DNA from: Gavia stellata
Lineage: Eukaryota; Chordata; Aves; Gaviiformes; Gaviidae
Assembly: GCF_030936135.1 (NCBI RefSeq)
Contig: NC_082596.1
Span: forward strand, 248,001-312,000
Reading direction: 5' to 3'
Length of the DNA: 64,000 nt
Shown here: positions 23,327-35,300 of the stretch, in pieces
Numbering within the stretch: position 1 is the stretch's first letter
Layout: the number at the start of each line of letters is the position of its first letter
The notes under the pieces: model-generated
Told to the model about the DNA's origin: nothing
Database searches by the model: none
The model's input: the letters and a program-made list of their open reading frames with translations, nothing else
Program-made: the position numbers and the translations under genes

Positions 23327-26300
23327 ATGGCTCTGCCCGGTGCCCCCGCCCCGGCCCCGGCCGCGGCCCCGGCGCCGCCGCCGCCCACCGTGCTGATGGC
23401 GGTGCGGGCGGGGCTGGCGCGGCCCTCCCGCCTCCCGCCGCTGCCCGCCGCCGCCGCGCTCCGCCTGCAGCTCAGTGTTGAACCGGCGGCCGGCGGGCAG
23501 CGCCGCTTCCGCCTCGGCCTGCGGCACCCGGAGGCGGCCGGCGGCGCGGTGAGACCGGGGGGCACCGGGGATGGGGGGGGCGGCGGGGTCGGAGGCAGCG
23601 CGGTGCCGCTGCTGGCGACGGGCAGCGGCCGGGGGGTGGGGGGGGGGGGGGACCGTCCCCCCCGCCCCGTTCCCGGTGCCGAAGAGCCGGCGCTGGGCTC
23701 TGCCCGGCTCCTCTCGGGGGGGGCCCTCCGGTGTGCGGGTCCCCCCTCCCCGGGCAGCGCTGCCGGGCCTGGGGGCTCGGTCCCGCCGCCCGGGGAGCGT
23801 CTCCGGGGCGGGGGGGCACTCCCCGGGGCTGCGCCCCCGGCCCTGTATAGGCCCCTGCCCGGGGGGGGCTCCCCCCAGCCCCCCCGTGCCCGCAGCAGAG
23901 GCCGTGGGGCTGGTGGGGGGCTGCAGGAGGCTGGGGGGGGCTGCAGGAGGCTGGGGGGGGCTGCAGGAGGCTGGGGGGGGGTGCAGGTCCCGGCCGCCGT
24001 CCCAGGCGGTGTCTGCCCGCCCGGGGCACCCCAAATCCCGCCGCAGCCCGCGGAGGGCTCCGCCGGTGGGGGGGAACGGCGGCCGCAGCGGGGAGGGCGG
24101 TTCCGCACAGACCCCGCACTGGGGGGGTTCGAGAAGGGCCCGAGCTGCTGGGCCCCCCCGCTTCTGCCTGCTCGGGGGAAGCTGCTTTCTGGGCGGCTCC
24201 AAGGAGCTTCCAGCATCTTCGGCGTTGATCCCCTATGCCATGCCGAGCCCTGCGCCGTGCCGAGCCCTGCGCCAGCGCGGGGAGGTCGGGCAGCCGCCGG
24301 CCGGGGGGTGCAGCGGGGGTGCGGCTGTGCTGCCCGCTTTCCTCACGTGCTGAACGACTGTCAGCTTTTGGCACCGGTCTAGTTTTCCCTGTCCTCCATC
24401 TCTTCGGTTGGACTGGCCGCTGGTTTCGCTGGGTGCTGGAGCTCAGGAGGAGAAACAAAGGAGCTCCTCGCCACAGGGTGTTTGTGCTGTGCCCCCCCCG
24501 CTGCCCTCCCCTCCTCTGACACAGTCCCTGCTCGCTTTGTCTGCAGCACCGGTTCTGTGTCATTGAGTCACAGAGTGGTTTGGGTGGGAAGGGACCTTTA
24601 AGGGTCCAGTCCGACCCCCTGCCAGGAGCAGGGACATCTCCAACCGGACCAGGCTGCTCAGAGCCCCATCCAACCTGACCTGGGGTGTTCCCAGGGATGG
24701 GGCACCCACTACCTCTCTGGGCAACCTGGGCCAGTGCCTCACCACCCTCAGCGTAAAACATCTCTCCCTTATATGTAGCCTCAATCTCCCCCCTTTCAGT
24801 TTAAACCCATCGCCCCTTGTCCTGTCACTGCAGGCCCTGGTGAAAAGTCTGTCCCCGTCTTTCTTCTAAGCCCCCTTTCAGTACCGAAAGGCCGCAGTAA
24901 GGTCTCCCCAGAGCCGTCTCTTCTCCAGGCTGAACAACCCCAACTCCCTCAGCCCTTCTCCGCAGCAGAGCTGTTCCAGCCCTCCCACCATTCTCGTGTC
25001 CCTCCTCCGGCCCCGCTCCGTCTCTGCCTTGCGCTGGGGACCCCAGAGCTGGACGCAGTGCTCCGGGGGGTCTCGCCAGAGCAGAGCAGAGGGGCAGAAC
25101 CCCCTCCCTCGACCTGCTGGCCATGCTGCTCTGGATGCGGCCCAGGAGACGCTTGGCGTTGTGGGCTGCGAGCGCACGTTGCCGGCTCGTGTCCGGTTTG
25201 TCACCCACCGGTGTCCCCCAGTCCTTCCCCGCAGGGCTGCTCTCCATCCCCTCCTGCCCCAGCCCGTGCTGGGACCGGGGTTTGCCCCGACCCGGGTGCG
25301 GGACCTTGCGCTTGGCCTTGTCCAACCTCGTGCGCTTCACTCAGACCCACTCCTCCAGCCTGCCCCGGTCCCTGCCTCAGGAGCAGACCCGCTCCTGGCT
25401 GATTTTTCCCCAATTTGCTCAGCCCCGGGGACGGCTGCACGTGGGCTGAGACCTTTCCTCCTGCCTGATGCACCGAGGCTGGGCTGCGCCGCTGAGCCCC
25501 CGGCACCCGCTGCCCTGCTCTCATGGTGCCTTTCCTCTCCGTCCCCGCTCTGGGTTCCGGTTTGTGCCATGCTGGAAGTCTTCCCCCTCCGAGTCGCCGC
25601 TCCCAGCACTGGGGAGGTGCTCGGGGGAGGTGGGGTGGAGGCGACGGTGCTGTTGGCTCTGATAAACACTCAAGGGCTATGCGGTGGAGCGGAGAGATGT
25701 CTTTCCCCACTGCTGCCCTTGGAGCCAGCACTCGGCTCCTCTTCCAGCCATGCGTGGTCCGAGGACGGCCATCGGTGCTCCTCCTTGCAAGGTCCGGGGT
25801 TTCTTGGCTTCGCGTGGGGCAAGCCAGGCCAGGGCTGCTCCTGCCGGCTCTGCCGCGCAGTGGGGCACGGCAGCAGTGACCGGGCAGAACGCTGCGCTTT
25901 GTGCGGCTCGAGCCCTGTAAGTGTAAAACCCGAGCGGGGAGGTTGGCGGGTGCTGGCGGGGAGGCGGCGTGGGCCCCAGCTCACGCTCCCCATCCAGTTA
26001 CGGTTCCGGCCACCCCGACACACGCTGGCTGCTCCACCGTCACCGTGGGCGCTCCTGTGGTTAGCTCAAACCTGGGTTTCGGTTTCTACCGGAGCGCAGC
26101 GGGGCTGCGGCACGTGCCGGCCAGAGCGGCATGAGGCTGTGGCTCAGCCCAGGAGGTGAGCGATGGGATGAGCCGAGCGGCAGTGTGAAAGGGAAACGCA
26201 GTCCCTGGCAAGGCTCTGTGGAGTCTGGACCCGATCCCCCTCTCCTTCTCCCCTTTCAAGGTCAAAGTGCTGCAGGGAGCAGTAACACACGGCAACCGAG

Positions 26301-29300
26301 CCGGCCTCCCCGCCGGAGCGCGGCATTGAGCCCGTCTACCCTTGGGAGACGTGTGCCATCCGCCCCGGCCCCGCCTGGGCTGGATTCCCGTCCTGGCTCG
26401 GGCGTGGAAGACAGCGCTGGGCCGGCCCCGGATGGCAAATGGTGTTGGACCAGCTGCTCTGCCTGGAGCTGACCTTAGGGCGGGCCGGCTGCTGGTGTAA
26501 AACCCGGCTGTGCCACGGGTCGTCTCGGCCTCCGCTTGCGGCAGCGTTAATCCTGCAGCGCGCTGCTGTCGGCACGCCCTGGCCTGGTGTAACAGGAGGG
26601 CTCTGGTGTGGGATCCCTGCCAGGGATCCAGCTGGCAGGCAGCTCCCACCAGGAAGGAGCCTGGGCTGTGCCCATGGGAAGGGGATCGGCTCTTGGGACG
26701 GCCGGAGGAGCCTCCGCTGGCTCCAGGAGCTGCCCAGCCCTCGGAGGGCTGTGAGCCGGGAGGGAGAAGGCTGGGGATGAAGTTGCGGGTCCGGTGTCCG
26801 CTCCTCCAGCGCAGCGACGGAGGCTGAGGGCGAGAGGTTCCTCGTCCTCGGGAGAGGTTAAACAGCCGAAACCTCCCGGCCGAGCCCTGGGCTGGTTGCT
26901 CAGCGGCTCCCAGACCCGTCGAAGGTGGAGGATGAGCTGGAGGTGCCCGTTTGGCTGCAGGTACCCATCACCAGCGGCTCCGCAGCCCATGCGCACCTCC
27001 CCGCTCCCACCCTGCCATCTCCCGGGGGCAGGGGCTGCTCCCCTGGGTGCCCCTTGGTGTGACGGAGAGAGCCGGCAGCTCCAGGCACCCGGCGAATCGA
27101 AAACGTGTTTTACTGGACGTTTTTCTGACGGATTGGAGCCGGAGGCAGCGGGTAGGGGTGCGAGGCCGCGGCTGATGTGGCCGTGCGTCAGGGACAGCCG
27201 TTTCTGACTCGGAAGGTGGCCCTGGCAAAGGTGCGTCCCCGGGCTCTGCTCTGCAGCTGAAAGCGCTCGGTTCCTCCCTCGCTTTGATTCCTTCCCCTGG
27301 GAGCATCCTTCCTGCAGGACACGAGTGCGGAGGACCCCCCGGAGCTGCCCTGGGGTCAGTTTTACCCTCCCAGCTGACAAGTCAAAGGGAACGTTGCCCC
27401 CGGGCCGGGGGCTTTACATCAGCTTCTCTATTATTTTTCTCCCCTATTCCTGTAATCCTGGTATTGGGACAGGGGACAGCGGGCCGGGGGGATTTGGCAG
27501 GACATTAAACCGGGACGAAGGGCGAGGAAACCAGCGGTTTCTCTCAAACTTCCTTCCAGCCCCCGTCCCCATCCGGCGCGGGCAGGCAGCGCTTGCCGGC
27601 TTCCTGCTCGCTGCCTGCTGGGGCGCGGTAGCAGGTGGCTGCGCAGAGCCCTTCCCTGCGCCTCGGCTCCTCCCGAGCTGCCATTTTACAAGAAGCGGAA
27701 TTGAAAGCTCCGGCGTGAAGCTGAGACCGGTGTTGGCCGGGGTGGGGGGAGTAGGTCCGGGGCACCCCGAGGTCATCCGGGGCCCCGTGGCCGTCCAGGA
27801 GCTGGCAGAGCCTGTCTGCCGCGGGGAGGGGGGGGACCGGGAAAGCGTGTGTCGGGAAGAGTTTTCCCAAGACTTGTAAAACGGGGAAGGAACTTGCTAC
27901 CCCCGAGAGTCGTAGAGCCCAAGTCGTCTTAGATGCCTCCTGTGCTTTGCTCTTGAGAGAGGGGAAGAGGCAAACATGGGAGAAGTGGTGCGTTTACTTG
28001 TGTGTGCACCCGGTGGAGACGGCTGCGCCGGTGCAGGGTGGCCTGGGATCGCCTGGCGGGCACCAGGTCAGTGGGTGCGAGCAGGTCACAGCCCTCGGTG
28101 TTCTGCGGTGGCCTCTGGTCGGGGTGGAGGACACGAGGCTGCAGGCAGCGGGGCGGCTGCCGAGCTGTGGCGGGGCTTGGAGGCAGGCCTGGGCGTGGAG
28201 GGTCGGCGTTTCAGGCTGGGTTTGGGGTTTGGCGCCCGGGGACGCAGCGTTGCGCTTGGCTTGGTGCGTGTTTCTGTCCACACTTATCCCATGAGAAACC
28301 ATCCTGGAGGAGAGGGACAGCCCATGTCCCCAGGTCCTGGCCCAGACGCCGTGCCGGGGGGTTGCCCCCTTGCGCAGTGCACTGTTCGTGTGCGGCGCGT
28401 CTTCATCCTGGCTCTGTCGTGGCGTGACCCTCTCGTCCTTCTGCTTCCCCCAGAACGTCGCCGAGTACGACCTGAAGGACATCTCATACAAGGTGAGGAG
28501 CCCCACGTGCCATGAGCTGACGGTCCTCGGCTCCTCGGACGAGCCCATGGTGTTTAACTTCGAGGAGGAGCGGGAGGCGCAGAAGTGGTGGACAATCGTG
28601 AGCAGCTCCCTGCGGGAGGTGCAGAAAGGTCAGTGCGGGCTCGTGGCTGCCCGAGGGCTGGCAGGGACCCCAGGCATCTGCCTGCTGCCCAGAGGGGCTG
28701 CCAGGCTTTCCCCGGCCCTGGCAGCTGATGTACCCAGCTGGGAGACAAGGCTGGGGCTGGTCCTGCCGCGAAATAATTCGGGTGCGCGATACCAGCTGCT
28801 TCTGGCTCCCCGAGTGCCGGGGCAGCATCTCAGCCCACTCCTTCTCCGGGGCGTTAACTCCTGCGCACCTGGAGAAGGACGTTTGGAGGGTTCCTGCATG
28901 TGTTGGAGCATCCAAGGGGGCAGAGGAGACCCCAGGAGACAGGAGGTGGTGTGAGCAGTGACGTGGGAAGAGGGGCGACTGTCCCAGCCCCACGTGAGGG
29001 GAGGGAGCTGCTCGCTTGAAGGGAGAAAAGCAGCACCGGGAGGGTCTGGGGAGCAGGAGGAGTGTGCTGCACCTCTGCTGCCCCTACCCCAGCAGTCCCG
29101 GGAGCTGAGGGGAGCAACGGCCAAAGGCTTCGCAGAGACGGTGGGCTGTCGCTGACGCTGCTCTCCGAGCTCTGTCAGCCCTTGGGACGTGGATTAGGGT
29201 CTCTGTTACCTTCGCCTCAAGCGACCTTGCGTAGCCCAGGGCTTCCCGATGCATCTTCTCCCTGTGGTGCGAGTGTGGAGCTCCTTGGGGAGGACAGTCG

Positions 29301-32300
29301 GGGACGGTCCCTGCTCGGGGCGCGGGCGCTGCCCTGCCCTGATGTGTTCCTGCTTTCCCTCAGCCTCGGAGAGCGCACTGGCGTCCCAGGCCTCATCCCT
29401 GCCCGCGGCTGCCGGGGGTGTCTCTGCAGATCAGGATCCGGAGGCAGCTCTGTCCTTGGAGCTTTCCGAGAGAGGTATCTGAGGGGGAAGGTTTCTTGGC
29501 TCTTTTCCTATGTCAGGAGTTACCAGCCCTCCACGGGAGACAGGCTCAGACCTGGGTCCAGCTGCTCCCCCACCAGTCACTTGACAACAAGTTTTTTTAT
29601 CATAGAGTCATAAAATCACTGAGGTTGGAAAAGACCGTTAAGATCACCGAGTCCAACCGTTAACCTCACACTGCCAAGTCCACCACCAAACCATGTCCCT
29701 AAGCGCCACGTCTACATGTCTTTTAAATACCTTCAGGGATGGTGACTCCATCACCTCCCTGGGCAGCCCGTTCCAGCACTTGACAAGCCTTTCAGTGAAG
29801 AAATTTTTCCTAATATCCAATCTAAACCTCCCCTGGCGCAACTTGTGGCCATTTCCTCTTGTCCTGTCACTTGTCACTTGGGAGAAGAGACCAACACCCA
29901 CCTCACCACAACCCCCTTTCAGGTAGTTGCAGAGAGCGATGAGGTCTCCCCTCAGCCTCCTCTTCTCCAGACTGAACAACCCCAGTTCCCTCAGCCGCTC
30001 CTCATAAGTTCTCTAGACCCTTCTCCTTGTGCTCCAGACCCCTCACCAGCTCCGTCGCCTTTCTCTGGACACGCTCCAGCACCTCAATGTCCTTCTTGTA
30101 GTGAGGGGCCCAAAACTGAACACAGCATTCGAGGTGCGGCCTCACCAGCGCCGAGTACGGGGGGACAGTCCCTTCCCTGCTCCCGCTGGCCACACCATTT
30201 CTGATAGAGGCCAGGATGCCGTTGGCCTTCTTGGCCGCCTGTGAAACTCCGGTCCTGGGGGACAGAGGCTTCCCGAGGCAGGGCTGGGGGCCATACGTCC
30301 CAGAAAGTTGCTGCGGGCAGAAAGGTCAGCCGAGCTGTGCAGGGAGGGACAGAACTAAGCTCCCGGTGGCCCCAGAAATTTCCCTGGGTGCTCTCAGCCG
30401 CACCTCTCCAGCAGCGTGACTGCTCCTCCTCCTGCCTCAGGAAGCTGTACGGCAAGCGTGCTTCCGAGGAGCCTTGTACAGATCTCCTTCAGAACTGTTT
30501 CTGTGCTGAACTGAACCAGAATTGCTGTTTCTAGATGTGAGGCTGTGGCACAGGCAGAGTCAGGCCCCTCTGGGTGCTGGCCTTGCCGGTGCCGCGGGTG
30601 GCAGTGGTTGCACTGTGCCCCAGGGAGGGTGTTTGCAAACCGGCTGCCGCTTTACGGTTCTCCCTCTCCGCCCCGCTGCAGAGGACCTGGCGCTCCACCT
30701 CGCCCAGGCGATCGAGTATGGAGACGAGGAGGTGGCCTCGCAGTGTGCCGTGGCCCTGGCTCGCCAGCAAGCCACGCTCAGTATCCTCTTGAAGGAATCC
30801 AACTATCCCACAGACGACATCAGGTGAGCACCTCCGACCGTCACGTTCTCGGAGCCAACGCGAGCACACCTCCTCTTCCTCTGCATCCCTGCCCGGGCCC
30901 ACGGGAGCACGACCTGCCCCGGATGGAGCCCCCGTGCCAGGGCTCTGCGCTTCCCTGCAGGCAGCTGCCTGCTGCGCCGTGAGCCTGGGGACGTCCTGCC
31001 TGCCCAGCCAGCACCTCCTCCCCTGCAGCCCTGCTGCTTTGCTGGACGTGGGTCGAGATAAGGACAGGGAGATCACTCAGCAGTCACTGTCACAGGCAAA
31101 ACAGACTTGACTCAGGGAAAATTAATTTAATTTATTGCCAATCGAATCAGAGTAAGGTAATGAGAAATAAAACCAAACCTTAGAAACACCTTCCCCCCAC
31201 CCCTCCCTTCTTCCCGGGCTCAACTTCGGTCCCGATTTTCTCTACCTCCTCCCCACCAGCGGCACAGGGGGACGGGAACGGGGGTTGCAGTCAGTTCATC
31301 ACACGTCGTTTCTGCGCTCCTTCCTCCTCACACTCTTCCCCTGCTCCAGCGTGGGGTCCCTCCCACGGGAGACAGTTCTCCACGAACTTCTCCAATGTGG
31401 GTCCTTCCCACGGGCTGCAGTTCTTCATGAACTGCTCCAGCCTGGGTCCTTTCCACGGGGTGCAGCCCTTCAGGAACAGACTGCTCCAGCGTGGGTCCCC
31501 CGCGGGATCGCAAGTCCTGCCAGCAAACCTGCTCCAGCGTGGGCTCCTCTCTCCACGGCTCCACAGGTCCTGCCAGGAGCCTGCTCCAGCGTGGGCTTCT
31601 CATGGGGTCACAGCCTCCTTCGGGCATCCACCTGCTCCGGCGTGGGGTCCTCCCCGGGCTGCAGGTGGATATCTGCTCCACCGTGGACCTCCATGGTGCA
31701 GGGGCACAGCCTGCCTCACCATGGTCTTCACCAGGGACTGCAGGGGAATCTCTGCTCCGGCGCCTGGAGCACCTTCTCCCCCTCCTTCTTCCCTCACCTT
31801 GGGGTCTGCAGAGTTGTTTCTGTCACGTAGTGTCACTCCTCTGTCCCAGCTGCTGTTGTGCAGCAGTTTTTCCCCCTTCTTAAATACGTTATCCCAGAGG
31901 CGCTGCCACCACTGCCGATGGGCTCAGCCTTGGCCAGTGGTGGGTCCGTCTTGGAGCCGGCTGGCGTTGGCTCCTTCTGATATGGGGGAAGCTTATGGCA
32001 TCTTCTCACAGAAGCCACCTCTGTAGACCCCCACTACCAAAACCTTGCCACACAAACCCAATACAGGACTCATTAGGAAAAGGCAAGGGAACAAATGGGA
32101 GATCCCAGCCCTACCTGAGATTTTCTGTCTTAGTACTTGGGAAATCCAGCTTAGATTTCGTGCTTAGAGGCACGAAACACCTTTGCAAGAGGAGGCCTTG
32201 AAAGGTTCGGATCCTGGTCTGAAGGAGAGGCAGCTGGGGGGTGAGGGGGTCTGTGGGGGACCGGTGTGGAGAAAGATGGACTAAGAGGCTCAGGAAATTG

Positions 32301-35300
32301 GGAGGCACCAGATTTAAAGCAAGCGAAAGAAAATATTTTTTTGCAGTGTAGCTAAGGACACAGTGGAAATCATTGCTGAGGCTGCAAGGATAATGCTGGA
32401 GTAGAGGAGAAACAAAACAGGGGGGAAAACAAGTTCCCTATAAGCGTTAAACGTGAGGTTCGGGATGCAGCCCTCGGCAGGCACGGGCCGGGAGCTGCCG
32501 GCGGAAGCAGGCAGGGCGAAGGCCGGGGCGTTCCTGTGCCAGTTGCCTGGGATTCAATATACGGATTGTGGTTGGAAACCCTGTGTTAGACCTCTCAGGT
32601 CTCCCCCGTGGGGCACTGCCTGCGGCGTTGGCTGCACGACTCAGAGCAGCAGGCTGAGAGCGTTGTACCTGTCGAGCGGCAGTGCCGAGACCCCCCTGCC
32701 CCGGCAGCGGCAGTGCCGTACCCCCGAGCCCGGCAGGCGTCCTTTAATGGCAGATCCATCTCTCTTCTCCAGCATGAAGGTCGGCGTGGAGGATGCAACG
32801 TCTTCTGCAAGCATCACCATCAGGGTCCGCGCTCACACTACAATAGCAACGCTCAAGCAGCAGGTACGGAGCGGCGCGAGGGCATCATCCCCGCCAGCCT
32901 GACGCCGGGGGTCCCGCGGTGTGAGCCGGGAGATGGGACCCCTGGGGTCCCCGCAGCCCCCTTTTTAAATGCTTGTAGCTGCTGTGTGGGAGCTGGGCTT
33001 TCCCACCCACTCTTCTCCCTTTGCGGAGCCGGCTCTTCACCGGTTCTCCTGGCTCGCCAACACGTGCCAGTGTGGCATCGGCTCGTGCTGAGCCACGAGG
33101 CGCGGTGAGAAGCTGCAGGGAAGCCACAGCTGCAGGCTCCCCCCTGACCTTCTCCTGCTTCCCAGGTCTTCCAGGATTATGGGTTCCACCCCTTGGTTCA
33201 GCGCTGGATCATCGGGCAGTGCCTGTGCGTGGACGAACGGACCGTTTCCTCCTACGGCATCCGCAGGGACGGTGACACCGCATTCCTCTACCTGCTGTCG
33301 GCGAAGATGGCTGAGCTGACCGAGCAGCGCTACGAGGAGGACCAGGCGCAGGTCATGCTCAGCTCCACCTCCTCGCCGACCGATGCTGACGGGGAAGGAC
33401 GCAAATACAACACTCTGCCCAACATGTCTCCGAAGAGAGGTCTGGCTCGTCGCTGCCCTCCCTGCGGCCGCCGGTGGGGAGGGCAGCCGGGGTCCTGCCT
33501 GGCCCCAGCGCAGGGTGCCAGACCCGGTGTGGCAGCGGGGAGGGGGACCTTGGTGTCGGGGCGCTGCTGTGCCAGGGTGGGTGAGGACATGTGGGGTGCC
33601 GGGGGGGTCTCTGGGTGGTACCTCCCTCGGCTGGAGGGCAGGGCGGTCGCTCATGCCCTGCTGCGCCGGTAGAAAAGGCTGAGTGGCTTCTCCAGGGTGG
33701 AGCGGAGCGGGGCTCTGGCAGCCGATACCCTCCGTCTTGGGAAGCCACCGCTTGCCTGCACCCTCTGTGCTGCCGAGTGTGCTCGGGAAGAGCCTTGGTG
33801 GCCTTCCTGTTATTTTTCCCTTTACCGAAAGCAGGTTGGTGAGGAGAGGTCCAGTGTCTGCCCTGGGCACTCTTGTCACGTACCGGAGTCCTGCACCATG
33901 AGCCGTTGGTGTCGGTGGCACCGGGAGCGGGCTCAGCGCCATGGGCCAACCCGGCTTGTGCCGATGGGCTGGGGCAGGGCCGGTCCCCGGGATCTGTGCT
34001 CCCTGCCCGGGGGCCGGCCTGGGATGAGCGGCCTCTTCCCTGGAGAGAAGAGGGCTCCCTGGCACAGCGTGGCACACTCTCGGCCAGGCCTGGCTGCCCG
34101 CTGCCGTGCCGGTCCCTGGGCTGGTTGTAACGTCCCTCTTCCCTGGCGTCGCTCTCCAGGCTGGGGGAATGAGGCCGGCAGGAAGATGGACATCGGTGAG
34201 ATCAGCCAGCACTTGGACATGCTGCAGATCGGCGACCTTTTCAGTGCCCAGCCAAAGCCTGCTGCCACGAGTCTGCCCTCGCCAGTGCAGGTACGTGGCC
34301 CGTGGCATGTCCCCCCCATCGCCACCCTGCTCTGCCCCCCGTGTCCTCCCTTTCTCCCAGTTTGGGGGGTGCTGGGGAAGGGCGGGCACTCCCTCCACAT
34401 CCTACACCCCCTTCCCTCTCTCCAAAGCGCTTTTCCCAGCTTCTGCATCTCTCACGTGTCCCTGCAGGCGGGCTGGTCGTGTCCAAAATGCACCTTCATC
34501 AACAAGCCCACGCGGCCGGGCTGCGAGATGTGCAGCACGGACCGTCCCGACGACTACGTGGTCCCCGGCAGCTACAAGCCGGACGAGACGGAGCTGTGGA
34601 GGATGCAGCAGGAGCAGGAGGGGATCCTGCAGTACCAGCAGGTAAGGGGGCTCACCGTCCGCCCCGGGGAGCCGCTGTGCTCCCCGCACCCTGTGCTCAA
34701 GGACAGACCTGGGGAGGATCGGGCATCGGCAGGGTTTGGAGGTGTCGCGGGTGCACGGATCCTGCGCTGCTCTGGGAACCGGGCTGGGAAGGAGCAGCGG
34801 ACACCCTGAGGGGCAGCACAGGGGGCTGTTGCAGCCCCCTTCCTCCCCCCGCTGAGGGGCAGCCGCTGCCTGCCCATGCGCCCCGGGCACGGGCAGAGGT
34901 GCTTCATCGTGAGCACGGCGGCGTCTTCTGGCTGTTAGAGGAGACGGCCACCGGCGCGGCAGGGATCTGACCGCTCTCGTTTGCCTGTGGCCGTGGAAAG
35001 GGCCGGCAGCGATCTGTGGCAGGGCAGGGATCTGTGACCCCGCGGGCAGAGCTTGGCAGGACGTGGCACCCCGGTCCGGCAGGTCCTTCTTCTCTCCCCT
35101 AGCTGCGTAGTGTGTTGTGTCGGCAGCCCTGTGCCGAGGAGCTGTGTCGGGCTGCGCTTTCTCCTGTTCGCTGGAAGCCGTTTCCCATTTCATAGAAACG
35201 TGGTGGGGGCTCCGATGGGACCTCCCACCCCCAGGGCCACGGCTGCGGGGGGAGCCCCGGCCCTGAGGTCGGGGTGCGCTGCGGGATTCGGGGGGCCTCC

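Noticed and set aside
22847-24382. 511-codon frame containing the SHARPIN start
   Set aside because: The upstream part is the 53-bp repeat and the downstream part is intron 1. Only 23327-23548 is coding, supported by the donor and the PH continuation at 28454.
24560-25345. Plus-strand frame [20 protein letters not shown] and similar frames at 17.7, 18.0 and 36.7 kb
   Set aside because: These are translations of CR1 sequence in various orientations, recurring wherever the young CR1 copies occur.
28454-34641. Treating exons 2-8 as a stand-alone mammal-like SHARPIN and exons 9-14 as a separate RBCK1
   Set aside because: Exon 8 ends in phase 0 at GILQYQQ and exon 9 continues in the HOIL-1 linker-to-RING1 pattern. 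There is no promoter or start codon before exon 9, although a short alternative form remains possible.
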